From NCBI GenBank assembly GCA_025056175.1, contig JANWWK010000022.1, positions 1-36,889 on the forward strand: a stretch of DNA of 36,889 nucleotides, read 5' to 3'. The stretch comes from Anaerolineales bacterium (GTDB lineage Bacteria > Chloroflexota > Anaerolineae > Anaerolineales > Villigracilaceae). This document shows, piece by piece, positions 17,726 to 27,133 of the stretch; the first letter of the stretch is position 1; the number at the start of each line of letters is the position of its first letter. The position numbers were made by a program, and so were the translations under genes. The notes beneath the pieces were generated by a model, which saw only the letters and a program-made list of their open reading frames with translations, searched no databases and was not told where the DNA came from.

Positions 17726-18733
17726 TTGAAAGGGTATTGGAAATACTTCCTGAACAAGTTGGGGTGGTTTGTCATCACGTTCATTTTTGCGTTCGTGTTG
17801 AACTTTACACTGCCCCGTCTGATGCCCGGTGACCCGGTGGCAGCGATTGTTTCCAGGCTGGCGCAGGGCATGAGCAACGCAACCGGCGTGCAGGCCATCT
17901 ATCAGCAGTATGCTGAATTGTTCGGCACAAATCGCCCGATGCACGAACAATTTTTCATCTATGTCCGAAACGTCTTTCGGGGTGATTTTGGTTTTTCGTT
18001 CAGCCAGTACCCGCGACCGGTGGCCGAAGTGCTGGGCGCTTCCATCTGGTGGACGATTGCTCTCCAGTTCCCGGCCATCCTTGTGGGATGGATTATCGGC
18101 AATACACTCGGCGCGCTGGCGGCCTATCTCAAGGGCGGGTTCGATAAGGTGCTGATGCCGGTGAGCATTTTTGTCAGCAACTTTCCGCCCTTTGGGATGG
18201 CAGTCATCTTGCTGGCCGTCTTTGGCGTAACGCTCAAGTGGTTTCCCATCGCAGGCGGATATGGCTTCGACCTGATTCCCAGTTTCTCCTGGAATTTCAT
18301 CTGGTCTGTGTTCGTCCACTATCAACTGCCGTTCTGGTCTATTGTGCTGATTGCGATTGGCGGGCAGGCAATTGGAATGCGCTCCATGGCGATTTATGAA
18401 CTGAATGCTGATTACGTCAAATTCAGCCGTTTTATGGGCATTAAGGACCGCAAAATCATCGGTTATGTGTTTCGCAACGCGATGTTGCCACAAATTACCG
18501 GCCTGGCGCTTTCGATTGGCACAATGGTCGGCGGTGCGCTGGTAGCCGAAATTGTTTTTTCATATCCGGGCCTGGGCTATACGCTGATGAACGGTGTGAT
18601 GGGACAGGATTATCCCCTGATTTCAGCAGCCACCCTGATTATCACTATCATGGTGCTGACGGCCAATTTCGTCATCGAGATTCTGTACGGCATCATTGAC
18701 CCACGCATTAAAGCCGCCCAAAGCGAGCAATGA
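17726..18733 (+). CDS. Family-5 ABC transporter permease (DppB/OppB type)
   Basis: This inner-membrane permease has 335 residues. I chose a TTG start at 17726 because AGGAGG (17713-17718) is 7 nt upstream and the protein then begins [17 protein letters not shown], the usual N-terminal helix. The ATG at 17690 has no SD and adds an unrelated 12 residues. The family landmarks are [14 protein letters not shown] near residue 30 and the EAA-like loop [56 protein letters not shown] near residues 280-305 is also typical of DppB. It is followed by the partner permease after 15 nt. Confidence 0.92.
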   Translation: MKGYWKYFLNKLGWFVITFIFAFVLNFTLPRLMPGDPVAAIVSRLAQGMSNATGVQAIYQQYAELFGTNRPMHEQFFIYVRNVFRGDFGFSFSQYPRPVAEVLGASIWWTIALQFPAILVGWIIGNTLGALAAYLKGGFDKVLMPVSIFVSNFPPFGMAVILLAVFGVTLKWFPIAGGYGFDLIPSFSWNFIWSVFVHYQLPFWSIVLIAIGGQAIGMRSMAIYELNADYVKFSRFMGIKDRKIIGYVFRNAMLPQITGLALSIGTMVGGALVAEIVFSYPGLGYTLMNGVMGQDYPLISAATLIITIMVLTANFVIEILYGIIDPRIKAAQSEQ

Positions 18734-18748
18734 GAGAGGAGCGCCGCC

Positions 18749-20002
18749 ATGAAGCATACCCTCCGTCAGGTGTTTCGCTCCGGCAAGTTCTTGTTTGGGT
18801 TCAGCATTTTCGTCGGCTTGCTGTTGATTGTGATAATTTATCCCCTGCTCGTGCCAGATGACCCGCTGCGCATTATCGGGCAGGGAACGTTCTTCCCGCC
18901 GGGAATTTACGTCAACACGTATGACAGCGTCAATGCGGCAACAAAATACACGCTGAATTTGCCGGAGGCTGATGTTCGCCGCATTGAAAGCCGCCTCAAG
19001 CAGGAAGACCGTCTGGCCATGCGCGAATGGCTGACCGCCGCTGGTATTCCGGAGAGCGAGATTGATATCGAAGATACAGAACGCCTGCTTACCCTTTGGA
19101 ACAACAACTTTGACCCCAAAAAAAGCATCCCCGGGATGACGAATGCCCGGCGAAACTACTTCATCCGTCTGAACAACGCGCTCAAAGGGCTGGCAACATC
19201 GGGCGACCTGATTCTGGCCTCCAAACAGGCCGAAAGTGGCACACTGGAAGAGACCGGTATCATCAAAGATACCGATTATGTCAACGTTTCAGAAGTGGCG
19301 AATGTGCGCGTGCTGGTTCTCGGAACGGACAATTTTGGGCGCGATATGCTGACCGAGCTGGTAACGGCCACGCGCGTCTCGCTGCAAATCGGGTTCGTTG
19401 CGGGGTTAATTGCCACACTGATTGGCCTCACCCTGGGGTTATTGGCCGGTTATGTGGGCGGGCTGGTAGATGACATCATCATGTTCTTCACCAACCTGTT
19501 TACGGTTATCCCCGGCTTTGTTTTGCTCATTCTCATTTCATATAGCATTGGTCAAGAACAGCGCGGCGCGTTCACGGTGGCAACCGTCATCGGCTTTACT
19601 TCATGGGTGTGGACGACGCGCGCCGTGCGAGCGCAAGTAGTCTCCCTGCGCAACCGTGACCATGTCAATCTTTCCAAGTTGTCAGGGCATTCCATTCCGC
19701 ATATCATCCTGCACGATATTCTGCCCTACATTGCGTCCTATGTGGTGATGGCGCTCATTTTGCAGATTTCTTCGGGCATTCTCGCCGAGGCCGGTCTTTC
19801 GATTTTGGGACTCGGACCGAAAACGACCGAAGTACCAACCCTGGGGCTGATGATGCGTTGGGCGATGATTTACCAGGCACATATTCAGGGCAACTGGTGG
19901 GCGTATTTGCCCGTGCTGGTCACCATTGCGCTGATAACGTTCTCGATGAACTTGATGAACACCGGCCTGGACCAGGTGTTCAATCCGGCATTACGAGATT
20001 AG
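18749..20002 (+). CDS. Family-5 ABC transporter permease (DppC/OppC type) with large extracytoplasmic insert
   Basis: This is the second permease subunit, with 417 residues against about 300 in typical OppC/DppC. AGAGGAG lies about 8 nt before the ATG. The first helix is near residues 14-35. The conserved [15 protein letters not shown] is at 191-205, so roughly 120 extra residues lie between them (about 55-185). The insert is hydrophilic and helix-rich, with [22 protein letters not shown] and an apparent second amphipathic helix. After it come the usual five helices, the coupling loop [26 protein letters not shown] and [14 protein letters not shown]. The insert faces outside in the predicted topology and could contact the binding protein. 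Confidence 0.92.
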   Translation: MKHTLRQVFRSGKFLFGFSIFVGLLLIVIIYPLLVPDDPLRIIGQGTFFPPGIYVNTYDSVNAATKYTLNLPEADVRRIESRLKQEDRLAMREWLTAAGIPESEIDIEDTERLLTLWNNNFDPKKSIPGMTNARRNYFIRLNNALKGLATSGDLILASKQAESGTLEETGIIKDTDYVNVSEVANVRVLVLGTDNFGRDMLTELVTATRVSLQIGFVAGLIATLIGLTLGLLAGYVGGLVDDIIMFFTNLFTVIPGFVLLILISYSIGQEQRGAFTVATVIGFTSWVWTTRAVRAQVVSLRNRDHVNLSKLSGHSIPHIILHDILPYIASYVVMALILQISSGILAEAGLSILGLGPKTTEVPTLGLMMRWAMIYQAHIQGNWWAYLPVLVTIALITFSMNLMNTGLDQVFNPALRD

Positions 20003-20011
20003 GCGGTTGAG

Positions 20012-21019
20012 ATGGGAAAAGTCATCCTGGAAGTGCGAGAATTAACCACCAAATACGTCACCCGCTTTCGGGAAGATGTATATGCGGTAGACCATGTTTC
20101 TCTCAAAGTAGAGGAGGGAAAATCGCTCGGGATTGCGGGCGAATCGGGTTGTGGAAAATCTACGCTGGCGCTCAGCCTGATGGGATATTACTTTCCGCCT
20201 TTGCATTACATTAGCGGCGACATCATCATCGATGGCCGCAATATCTCCGGTATGAAACCGGATGACGTGCGAAAATCCATTCTTGGACGGGAGATTGCCT
20301 ACATCCCCCAGGCAGCCATGAACGCGCTCAACCCCACCCAAAAGGTGATTCATTTCATCGAGGATGTGGTTCAGGCGCATGACCCGACAAAATCCAAGAA
20401 AGAAATTTACGAAATGGCGCGTACGCTCTTCGAGACGGTAGGATTGCCTGCTTCGGTGCTGCAAAAGTATTCGGTGGAACTCTCCGGCGGTATGAAACAG
20501 CGTACGGTCATTGCGGTTGCGGTCATCCTGGGGCCAAAAGTACTGATTGCGGATGAACCTTCCTCAGCGCTGGATGTCACCTCGCAAAAGATGGTTATCA
20601 AAATGCTGCGTGACCTGATGGAAAGTGGCTTCATCAAAGCGATGATTTTCATCACACACGAACTGCCTCTGCTCTACAATGTGACCGATGATATTATGGT
20701 CATGTATGCCGGGCAGATTGTGGAAAAAGGGACGGCGCGCGAAGCGGTTTTCGACCCGTTGCATCCCTACGCAAAAGGGCTGATGGGTTCGATTATTGTG
20801 CCGGAGGAGGGATTGCGCAGCGCCAGGTTGACGGCCATCCCTGGCGTGCCTCCTAACCTGAAGAATCCCCCACCGGGTTGTCGGTTTGCAGACCGATGCA
20901 AATACGTTCGCCCGGAATGTCGTGTGGCTTCGGTGCCAATGCGCGAAGTGGGCGAAGGCCGAATGTACCGCTGTGTTCTCTCCGAAAAAGAGTTGAGGGA
21001 GGCTTACCAAAATGGCTAA
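20012..21019 (+). CDS. Family-5 ABC transporter ATPase (DppD/OppD type)
   Basis: This 335-residue nucleotide-binding subunit has Walker [10 protein letters not shown] at about residues 43-51. The Q-loop context is [13 protein letters not shown], the signature is LSGGMKQR, Walker B is [12 protein letters not shown] and the H-loop is FITHELPL. The C-terminal oligo_HPY region has the [15 protein letters not shown] motif and a final Cys. These cysteines often coordinate an Fe-S cluster in related DppD proteins. It starts 9 nt after the second permease gene and overlaps the next ATPase gene by 8 nt, so the pair is made in step. Confidence 0.94.
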   Translation: MGKVILEVRELTTKYVTRFREDVYAVDHVSLKVEEGKSLGIAGESGCGKSTLALSLMGYYFPPLHYISGDIIIDGRNISGMKPDDVRKSILGREIAYIPQAAMNALNPTQKVIHFIEDVVQAHDPTKSKKEIYEMARTLFETVGLPASVLQKYSVELSGGMKQRTVIAVAVILGPKVLIADEPSSALDVTSQKMVIKMLRDLMESGFIKAMIFITHELPLLYNVTDDIMVMYAGQIVEKGTAREAVFDPLHPYAKGLMGSIIVPEEGLRSARLTAIPGVPPNLKNPPPGCRFADRCKYVRPECRVASVPMREVGEGRMYRCVLSEKELREAYQNG

Positions 21020-21824
21020 ACGTGACCAGATTTGCCTCGAAGCGCGTGGATTGACCAAAGTCTTCGGTTTTGGCCGCAACCGGACAGTGGCTGTTGACCA
21101 TGTGGATTTAACGCTCTACGAGGGCGAAGTCGTTTCGATTGTTGGAGAATCGGGAAGTGGAAAAACCACCCTCGCAAAAATTCTACTTGGGCTCATTAAC
21201 GAAACCGAAGGAGAGGTATATTTTCAAGGGAAAAAGCGCGATATTCGTTCGTACCGGAGAAAGCAGGAGTACTGGAAAAACATTCAGGCCATTTTTCAAG
21301 ACCCGTTCTCTTCGTACAACATTTTCAACAAGATAGATACCGTCTTGCTGGATTGTATTCACATGCGGGGCGGACGGGGTTTGCCCCACGCCCAAAAGGT
21401 CGAGATGATGGCTGAAGCGTGCCGCTTTGTTAACCTGAAGTTCGAGGAACTCACGAATAAGTATCCCTTCGAGCTTTCAGGCGGACAAATGCAACGACTG
21501 ATGATTGCCCGCATTTTTCTGCTGAAGCCGAAAATTCTGGTTGCGGATGAACCGACCTCGATGATTGATGCCTGCTCGCGGGCCACCATTCTGGATATGC
21601 TGATGCAGTTGCGAAACGAAATTGGCATGACGGTTATCTTCATCACACACGATATTGGCCTGGCCTATTACGTTTCGGATACGGTCTATATCATGGAACG
21701 CGGGCGGTTTGTCGAAAGCGGCTCTGCCGACAAAGTTATCCTGACGCCTTCACATCCTTACACGAAACGTTTGATTAGCGACGTGCCAAAAATTTACGAG
21801 GAATGGGATTTATCCACCGTTTAG
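21012..21824 (+). CDS. Family-5 ABC transporter ATPase (DppF/OppF type)
   Basis: This is the second nucleotide-binding subunit, with 270 residues, about 50 shorter than classical DppF because the oligo_HPY tail is nearly absent (it ends [18 protein letters not shown]). Walker [10 protein letters not shown] is near residue 45, the Q-loop is [10 protein letters not shown], the signature is LSGGQMQR, Walker B is [12 protein letters not shown] and the H-loop is FITHD. The residue after the Walker B aspartate run is Ile in TSMID, where most family members have Leu (TSALD). Its 3' end overlaps the convergent methyltransferase gene by 15 nt, leaving no room for a separate terminator. Confidence 0.94.
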   Translation: MAKRDQICLEARGLTKVFGFGRNRTVAVDHVDLTLYEGEVVSIVGESGSGKTTLAKILLGLINETEGEVYFQGKKRDIRSYRRKQEYWKNIQAIFQDPFSSYNIFNKIDTVLLDCIHMRGGRGLPHAQKVEMMAEACRFVNLKFEELTNKYPFELSGGQMQRLMIARIFLLKPKILVADEPTSMIDACSRATILDMLMQLRNEIGMTVIFITHDIGLAYYVSDTVYIMERGRFVESGSADKVILTPSHPYTKRLISDVPKIYEEWDLSTV

Positions 21825-22718
21825 CGGCTCTCGAAAATCGTAGATTCCGTTCTGTGCCGACCATTTGCGCCCACAGGTTGGGCAAAGCAGGTGGTCGGCA
21901 TGCGCTTGCAAGGGGTAAGTGGCACATTCGGGACAGCGGAACCATTCCAGGACATTCTTCGGGATGGAAAATATGCCTTTTTGCTGCACTTTTGCTCGGA
22001 CGAAGACGCTGGGGGTGAGCTGGAAGAAATTGCCGGTAGGCTGGAACAGGCCATCGAGCGCGGCCAACATGCTGGCAGGGAGCAACCGTTTGAGCAGACC
22101 AAGACGAAAGTGGGAGACGGTCAGGGTCTTTTCCAGGTGGAAGCCCAGTTCGGTCAGCCATTGACGGATGGCCTGTGGGTGAAAATCAAAATTCAGAGCA
22201 ACGAATTCGACCGGTTCGAGGCTGAAAGGGTTCCAGGCCTGTTTTTTCAACCAGTAGCGCAAAATGGCCTTGAGATTGCGTTTGTTCGCAAATTCCAGGA
22301 GGAAGACCGCGCCAGGCGCCAGGACGCGCCGCACTTGTCTGAGGGCCTGAGGGGCATCGGCCATGTGGTGCAGGGTGCGAATCATGGTCGCGCCATCGAA
22401 CAAGCTGTCTCTGAAGGGCAGTTTGTAAATATCGGCAGCGACGTAAACATAGCGGGGCGAATCGCCCAGCCGGGCACGCGCCTGCTGAAGCTGGGTGCGC
22501 GAGTAATCGAGCAAGACGATGCGCTCGTAACCTGTATAGCGGGGGGTGTTGCGTCCCGCGCCGGCGCCCAATTCCAGCAGCAGATTGCCCCGCGCAGGCA
22601 AGAGCCGGCGCAGGGCAATTGCTTCTGCCTGGTCTTCGTAGGCGCGTCCACCGCGTTCCCAGAACGAGGTCTGGTAGTCGGAGCCTTCGTAGTCGCAAAT
22701 GGGAGGAGATGCAGTCAT
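21810..22718 (-). CDS. Class I SAM-dependent methyltransferase with C-terminal zinc ribbon
   Basis: This 302-residue protein has two parts. The N-terminal Rossmann-like methyltransferase has motif [13 protein letters not shown] (46-57), an acidic LLDYS after strand 2, [10 protein letters not shown] and MIRTLHHM. The C-terminal part is Trm112-like, with CPEC (262-265) and CPTC (279-282), a spacing fit for zinc. The order methyltransferase then Trm112-like domain is the reverse of some fused enzymes. The target is unknown; small molecules or envelope glycans are possible given UDP-glucose dehydrogenase upstream. The ATG at 22718 has no SD: a heptamer array ends 1 nt before it. The next Met in frame is about residue 110, so the start is secure. 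Confidence 0.85.
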   Translation of the reverse strand: MTASPPICDYEGSDYQTSFWERGGRAYEDQAEAIALRRLLPARGNLLLELGAGAGRNTPRYTGYERIVLLDYSRTQLQQARARLGDSPRYVYVAADIYKLPFRDSLFDGATMIRTLHHMADAPQALRQVRRVLAPGAVFLLEFANKRNLKAILRYWLKKQAWNPFSLEPVEFVALNFDFHPQAIRQWLTELGFHLEKTLTVSHFRLGLLKRLLPASMLAALDGLFQPTGNFFQLTPSVFVRAKVQQKGIFSIPKNVLEWFRCPECATYPLQAHADHLLCPTCGRKWSAQNGIYDFREPLNGG

Positions 22719-22719
22719 G

Positions 22720-22761
22720 CAGTAGTCAGTGAGCAGTTATCAGTGAGCAGTGGTCAGGGTG
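22720..22761. repeat. Heptamer array, six CAGNNNN units, abutting the methyltransferase start
   Basis: Plus-strand units are CAGTAGT, CAGTGAG, CAGTTAT, CAGTGAG, CAGTGGT and CAGGGTG, all 7 bp and uninterrupted. On the coding strand they end 1 nt before the ATG at 22718. They belong to the same family as the arrays before btuD, the GH28-like gene and the CitE-like gene. Confidence 0.85.
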
Positions 22762-22779
22762 TTGACTGAGCATTGCTCA

Positions 22780-24072
22780 TCAGCGTCCAATCGCCCGATA
22801 CTGGAATCCCATCTCGCGCATGCGTGCTGGTTCGTAGATGTTGCGGGCATCCATGACGATGGGCGTTTTGAGCAAGGCTTTGAGTTTTTCCAGATCGAGT
22901 TGTTTGAATTCGTTCCATTCGGTGACGACGATGACAGCATCTGCGCCGGTAGCGGCTTCGTAAGGGTCACTGCACATCTGTACAGCGGGCAAAATGACGC
23001 GGGCGGCATCCATTGCGACCGGGTCGTAAGCCCGCACGGTGGCACCAGCGGCCGTAAGGGCCTGAGCAATGTCTATTGAAGGGGCATCGCGCATATCATC
23101 CGTATTGGGCTTGAAGGCCAGGCCAAAGAGTGCAATCGTCTTGCCGCGCAGGCCGCCCAGCAGAGACTCGGTCCACTTCACCACGTCACGGCGGCGGTCA
23201 TAGTTGACCTGCATGACACTGTGCAGAATGCGCGGGTTCAGACCCTTTTCTTCGGCCATGTAGGCCAGGGCTTTGACGTCTTTCGGGAAGCACGAACCAC
23301 CCCAGCCGAGACCGGCATCCAGAAAATGGCGGCCAATGCGGGCATCGTAGCCCATACCAGCGGCCACTTCTTTTACATCTGCGCCGTAGGCTTCGCAGAT
23401 TTCGGCAATTTCGTTGATGAAGGAAATTTTGGTCGCCAGGAAAGCGTTGGAGGCGTATTTAATCATCTCTGCCGTGCGCAAATCGGTGATGACAATCGGC
23501 GCACGCAAAGGCAGGTGCAGCTGAGCCACTTTGTTGGCTGCTTCGCGGTCGAATGAGCCAATCACGGTACGATGGGGGTTCATAAAGTCGCCAATGGCCG
23601 ATCCTTCGCGCAGGAATTCAGGACAGGAGACGACAGAAAAATCAATCGGACGGGGTTGGGCGCGTTTGACGATGTCGGCTACCCAGTCGCCGGTGCCAAT
23701 CGGCACGGTGGATTTGTTGATGATGATGAGCGGCGCACTCATATTGCGAGCAATAGACTCGGCCGCTGAAGCAACATACTGCAAATCGGCCTCGCCGTTG
23801 ACGCCCGACGGCGTGCCAACGGCGATGAAAACGAATTCGGTGCCCTGCAGGGCTTCAGCGTAATCGGTCGTGAAAGAGAGACGCCCGGCTTTGACGTTGC
23901 GGCGCACCAGTTCTTCCAGCCCTGGTTCGTAGATGGGCATGATGCCTTTTTTGAGATTTTCGATGCGCTGCTCATTGACATCGAGCGCAATCACCCGGTT
24001 ACCCAGGTCGGAGAAGCAGGCGCCGGTGACCAGACCCACATAGCCGACGCCGACGACGCAAATTTGTTTCAT
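22780..24072 (-). CDS. ugd: UDP-glucose 6-dehydrogenase
   Basis: This 430-residue cytoplasmic enzyme oxidises UDP-glucose to UDP-glucuronate with two NAD+. The N-terminal Rossmann motif is [20 protein letters not shown] (5-24). The active-site Cys261 lies in [10 protein letters not shown], and the conserved [33 protein letters not shown] and [17 protein letters not shown] blocks are all present, so the protein should be active. The product feeds capsule, exopolysaccharide or glycolipid synthesis. It is transcribed ahead of the methyltransferase, with the heptamer array between them, and could belong to an envelope unit. Confidence 0.96.
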   Translation of the reverse strand: MKQICVVGVGYVGLVTGACFSDLGNRVIALDVNEQRIENLKKGIMPIYEPGLEELVRRNVKAGRLSFTTDYAEALQGTEFVFIAVGTPSGVNGEADLQYVASAAESIARNMSAPLIIINKSTVPIGTGDWVADIVKRAQPRPIDFSVVSCPEFLREGSAIGDFMNPHRTVIGSFDREAANKVAQLHLPLRAPIVITDLRTAEMIKYASNAFLATKISFINEIAEICEAYGADVKEVAAGMGYDARIGRHFLDAGLGWGGSCFPKDVKALAYMAEEKGLNPRILHSVMQVNYDRRRDVVKWTESLLGGLRGKTIALFGLAFKPNTDDMRDAPSIDIAQALTAAGATVRAYDPVAMDAARVILPAVQMCSDPYEAATGADAVIVVTEWNEFKQLDLEKLKALLKTPIVMDARNIYEPARMREMGFQYRAIGR

Positions 24073-24128
24073 AGGTTCTCGTTTCCTTTGTCAGATTTTA
24101 GAATGCTTGTGAGCAGAGTTCATTGACT

Positions 24129-24980
24129 TCAATCCAGCACTTCCATCAAGCAGGCCTGAATCTCGCTGGCGGTAGGAATGCCTTGAATGCCTGGCCGTGT
24201 GACGGAGATGGCAGCGACCCGATTGGCAAAACGCGCTGCTTCCCAGGGGTCGCGGGTTTCAAGCAGGCGGATGAAAAAGGCCGCCGCAAAGACATCGCCT
24301 GCACCGGTGGCATCGACCTCGTCCACTTTGGGGGCGCGGAAACGACGACTATCGCCGTGCCAGAACACACGCGCTCCGGCAATCCCTTCGGTAACGGCCA
24401 GCAGACGTCCAAAATGAGCATATTGTTCGATGCGTTCTTCATCTCCGCCCACATCTTCGACGCTGAAGACAACTGCTCCAGCCTCGCGGAGCGCATTCTC
24501 AGCCTCTTGCCACGCGCACGGATACACCAGGCCAGTTTTATCCCAGGCACGCATCCAGCCCTGAGGGGTCAGTCCCAGCAGAGCCGGGCGAAACCCGGAT
24601 GGCAGGCTGGCCGGCACTTCCTGCGCGACAGGCGCAAGGTGAATAATGCGAGCGCGCCGCCAGGCTTCGGGAACGATGTCGAGATTGATTGCAGGCGCAA
24701 CCTGCCGGATGTACTGAACACGTCCGCCAGGGGTGTAGAGATTCTCGAAGGTGGTGCTGGCTGGGGCCTCTCCACAAACGACCGGGATGCCTTCCAGAGC
24801 GTTAAGCGGAATTTCGTTTCCGCGCGCAGTGACTATGCCAGCACGCAGACCCAGCGCACGGGCCGTGAGCGCAGAATAAACCGCCGAACCGCCCAGGGCA
24901 GGTCCGGCAGGCGTCAAATCTACGGTGATGTGGCCGATGACGAGGTAATCCACCGGCTCAAGCGAGACCATCTCGAACAT
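24129..24980 (-). CDS. PfkB-family sugar or nucleoside kinase
   Basis: This ribokinase-like enzyme of about 283 residues is shorter than most members (around 300-320). The signature VDATGAGDVFAAAFF carries the catalytic Asp (D229), and LGGSAVYSALTARALG near residue 30 is the N-terminal substrate-binding Gly-Gly motif (usually GGxxxN; here the Asn is absent, GGSAVYSA). The substrate cannot be named. The ATG at 24980 follows an extended -10 by 9 nt. A second ATG at 24971 is possible. The gene lies downstream of the CitE-like gene, whose stop codon overlaps that -10, so it may have both operon and private transcription. Confidence 0.85.
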   Translation of the reverse strand: MFEMVSLEPVDYLVIGHITVDLTPAGPALGGSAVYSALTARALGLRAGIVTARGNEIPLNALEGIPVVCGEAPASTTFENLYTPGGRVQYIRQVAPAINLDIVPEAWRRARIIHLAPVAQEVPASLPSGFRPALLGLTPQGWMRAWDKTGLVYPCAWQEAENALREAGAVVFSVEDVGGDEERIEQYAHFGRLLAVTEGIAGARVFWHGDSRRFRAPKVDEVDATGAGDVFAAAFFIRLLETRDPWEAARFANRVAAISVTRPGIQGIPTASEIQACLMEVLD

Positions 24981-24989
24981 AGCGGGCAA

Positions 24990-24998
24990 ATTATACCA
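24990..24998 (-). promoter_or_regulatory. Extended -10 promoter for the PfkB gene
   Basis: On the minus strand TGG-TATAAT (24998-24990) is an extended -10 with no clear -35. It overlaps the TAA stop of the CitE-like gene and lies 9 nt before the ATG at 24980, implying a leader of 0-3 nt. Confidence 0.5.
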
Positions 24999-25866
24999 GT
25001 TTGCCCGCCGCGCGCGCGCGCGCCAGCACGTTTTGGGCGTTCTTCAGGAGCGGGAGGTCTATCATTTTGCCATCCAACTCATACGCGCCTTTGCCTTCGC
25101 CCTGGTGCGCCTCGAAAGTCTCGACCACGCGCCGGGCGTAGGCAATCGCTTCCTCGGAAGGGGTAAAGGCTGTTTGCACCGGCTCGACCTGCGCCGGGTG
25201 GATGACCTGTTTACCCGCAAAACCCAGTTTGGCGCCAAATTCCGCCTCGGCGCGCACGATTTCCGGGTTGCGGAAGTCAATCGTTACGATGTCTATGGCC
25301 TGCAAATCAAAAGCCGCGCAGGCCGTAACGACCGCCAGCCGGGCGTAGAGCAATTCGGTGGCTTCGGGCGTGCGGGTAGCGCCCACGCTGGCGGCAAAAT
25401 CTTCGCCGCCGAAGATGATGGCTTCCAGGCGTTTATCGGCCGCGGCAATTTCTTTGAGATTGAGAATTCCCCTGGCGGTTTCAACCCCCACCAGCAGGCG
25501 GATTCCGCCCAGCGGCAGGCTGTGCGCCAGTTCGTAGGATTCGATTTGCCCGCTGACCCACTGCACCTGTTCGGCGGTTTCAACCTTCGGGACGACAATG
25601 GTATCGGGGCGGGCTTCCAGCGCGGCAGCCAGGTCATCCTGCTCGAAACCAGAGCCGATGCTGTTGATGCGGATACAGCGTTCGGAGCGGCCAAAGTCGA
25701 GTTCGCGCATGGCCTGCAAGATAACGCGCCGTGCTTCGGCCTTTCGGCTGAAGGCCGTGCCATCTTCCAGGTCCATGCAGATACAATCCACGCCAAGCGT
25801 GGTGGCTTTTTCAATTTTGCGCCGGTCATCGCCGGGCATGTAAAGAAGCGCGCGTCGAGAGTGCAT
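24991..25866 (-). CDS. CitE-like HpcH/HpaI-family CoA ester lyase
   Basis: This 291-residue TIM-barrel lyase cleaves 3-hydroxyacyl-CoA esters such as malyl-, citramalyl- or hydroxymethylglutaryl-type CoA. RRALLYMPGDD near the N-terminus, MDLEDGTAFSRK with the Mg-binding acidic residue, RINSIGSGF, VPKVETAEQV, LLVGVETARGI and FGGEDFAASVGATRTPEA are all family blocks. KQVIHPAQVEPVQTAF is the usual C-terminal motif. The ATG at 25866 has no SD and follows two heptamer arrays. An in-frame start at 25926 would translate the repeat and is rejected. It follows a MaoC-like hydratase gene as in mycobacterial citE clusters, so citramalyl-CoA or a leucine-derived thioester is the best guess. Confidence 0.9.
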   Translation of the reverse strand: MHSRRALLYMPGDDRRKIEKATTLGVDCICMDLEDGTAFSRKAEARRVILQAMRELDFGRSERCIRINSIGSGFEQDDLAAALEARPDTIVVPKVETAEQVQWVSGQIESYELAHSLPLGGIRLLVGVETARGILNLKEIAAADKRLEAIIFGGEDFAASVGATRTPEATELLYARLAVVTACAAFDLQAIDIVTIDFRNPEIVRAEAEFGAKLGFAGKQVIHPAQVEPVQTAFTPSEEAIAYARRVVETFEAHQGEGKGAYELDGKMIDLPLLKNAQNVLARARAAGKLV

Positions 25867-25870
25867 AGAT

Positions 25871-25919
25871 GATTTTAGATTGATGATTTTAGATTGATGA
25901 TTGATGATTGGTGATGGAG
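25871..25919. repeat. Heptamer array of GATTNNN units before the CitE-like gene
   Basis: Plus-strand units are GATTTTA, GATTGAT, GATTTTA, GATTGAT, GATTGAT, GATTGGT and GATGGAG, seven units of 7 bp. They join the CAGTNNN-family array that starts at 25926. On the coding strand the array ends 4 nt before the ATG of the CitE-like gene. Confidence 0.8.
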
Positions 25920-25925
25920 TAACCA

Positions 25926-26107
25926 ATCACTGATAACTGATAACTGACAACTGACAACTGATAACTGATAACTGACAACTGACAACTGACAACTGATAAC
26001 TGATAACTGACAACTGACAACTGACAACTGATAACTGATAACTGATAACTGATAACTGACAACTGATAACTGATAACTGACAATTGATAACTGATAACTG
26101 ATAACTG
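25926..26107. repeat. 26-unit heptamer array (ATAACTG / ACAACTG)
   Basis: Exactly 26 uninterrupted 7-bp units fill 182 bp between the MaoC-like stop and the CitE-like start. The first is ATCACTG; the rest are ATAACTG (A) or ACAACTG (B), with one ACAATTG. From 25933 the order is AABBAABBBAABBBAAAA, then B, AA, variant, AAA. The repeated AABBB block shows a 35-bp higher-order period. Read on the minus strand the units are CAGTTAT and CAGTTGT. Open frames through it encode only SYQLSVI-type repeats and are not real genes. Confidence 0.95.
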
Positions 26108-26109
26108 CC

Positions 26110-26562
26110 TCACAAAGGTCGCTTGAGAAACAAGACGGTTCGTTCAAATTCTATCACCACCGTTCCATCCGGTTTCGTTCCGCGATGTTTTAGCCGCACG
26201 ACGCCCACATCGGGCCGGGATTTGGATTCGCGCTTTTCCAGCACTTCGGTTTCGGCGTAAATCGTATCGCCGTGAAAGGTGGGGTTGGGACTGACGACCT
26301 TATCGTAGCCGACGGTGGCGAGAATGGTGCCTTCGGTCAGGTCGGGGACGCTCATGCCGGTCACCAGGCCAAGAATGAAAATGCCGTTGACAATGCGCTG
26401 ACCGAACTGCGTTTTGGCGGCAAAGTCTTCGTTGCAGTGCAGCGGCTGGGTGTTCATGGTCAGCATGGAGAACAGGACGTTGTCCATCTCGGTCACGGTG
26501 CGGCCGTTGGCGTGCCGGATTTTCTGGCCGACTTCCAGGTCTTCGTAGAATTTTCCGGGCAT
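26110..26562 (-). CDS. MaoC-like dehydratase/hydratase
   Basis: This 150-residue single hot-dog domain acts on enoyl-CoA or mesaconyl-CoA type thioesters. FYEDLEVGQKI starts the fold. The catalytic region is MLTMNTQPLHCNEDFAAKTQFGQRIVNG, where the usual Asp of the D-x4-H hydratase dyad is replaced in this segment by Asn (N-x-x-P-x-H), as in several MaoC subfamilies. FILGLVTGMSVPDL and NPTFHGDTIYAETEVLEKRESKSRP follow. AAGGAG lies 6 nt before the ATG. It precedes the CitE-like lyase and follows the biotin carrier gene. A hydratase acting before a lyase on a branched dicarboxylyl-CoA is the natural reading. Confidence 0.88.
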   Translation of the reverse strand: MPGKFYEDLEVGQKIRHANGRTVTEMDNVLFSMLTMNTQPLHCNEDFAAKTQFGQRIVNGIFILGLVTGMSVPDLTEGTILATVGYDKVVSPNPTFHGDTIYAETEVLEKRESKSRPDVGVVRLKHRGTKPDGTVVIEFERTVLFLKRPL

Positions 26563-26590
26563 GGGAACTCCTTGTATTCACTAACCAGCA

Positions 26591-27103
26591 CTAATTTTCG
26601 TTCATCTTGCTTGCGATTTCAACCAACAATTCATCCTTCTCAACCGTCTGGCCAGGCCGGACTTTCAGCATTTTGACCACGCCCTCGAACGGCGCGGCGA
26701 CTTTGAGCTCCATTTTCATGGCTTCGATGACAACCAGCGTCTGGCCTTTGGAAACGGTCTCGCCTTCCGCCACCGACACGGCGCGGATTTGGCCCGGCAT
26801 GGGGGCGCGCAATTCGCCAGCGGCAGCATGCGCCGCCCCGCCCCGCCGGGAAACGCCAGCAGAGAGCGTGAAGACGAAGGTCTGGCCGTTGAGGGTGACC
26901 CAACGTTTCGCGCCATCAACAGAGAGGACAGCGGATGAGGGAACGGATTGGGAAGCGGAGAAGCGGAGGTCGAGCCTGCCTTCCCCTGCGCGCAGGATTT
27001 CAACGGTGTATGTCTGGCCGTCCAGGGTGACGACAGTCGTTTTGCCGGTCTGCGCCAGGTCAAGGCTGTAAAGGCGGTTATTGTGTTCAATCTGGAGTTT
27101 CAT
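26591..27103 (-). CDS. Biotin carboxyl carrier protein
   Basis: This 170-residue protein has a biotinyl-lipoyl domain at the C-terminus (about 98-166). The biotin attachment motif is EAMKME with Lys130, after LRAPMPGQIRAVSV. The N-terminal 80 residues form a small beta-rich domain like the one in acyl-CoA carboxylase alpha subunits between the carboxylase and the carrier part (TYTVEILRAG, VTLNGQTFVFTL). It thus looks like the detached C-terminal third of a methylcrotonyl- or propionyl-CoA carboxylase alpha chain. It lies 30 nt after the biotin carboxylase gene and has no clear SD. The carboxyltransferase subunit is not in the window. Confidence 0.93.
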   Translation of the reverse strand: MKLQIEHNNRLYSLDLAQTGKTTVVTLDGQTYTVEILRAGEGRLDLRFSASQSVPSSAVLSVDGAKRWVTLNGQTFVFTLSAGVSRRGGAAHAAAGELRAPMPGQIRAVSVAEGETVSKGQTLVVIEAMKMELKVAAPFEGVVKMLKVRPGQTVEKDELLVEIASKMNEN

Positions 27104-27133
27104 AACGGCTCACAATACAGGTTATCCGCTGCA

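Noticed and set aside
25926-26107. CRISPR array
   Set aside because: Units are 7 bp and contiguous, with no unique spacers and no cas genes nearby.
25875-26147. Minus-strand open frames of 74-90 codons through the heptamer array
   Set aside because: They encode only seven-residue SYQLSVI-type repeats made by the 7-bp units and lack any start signal or domain.
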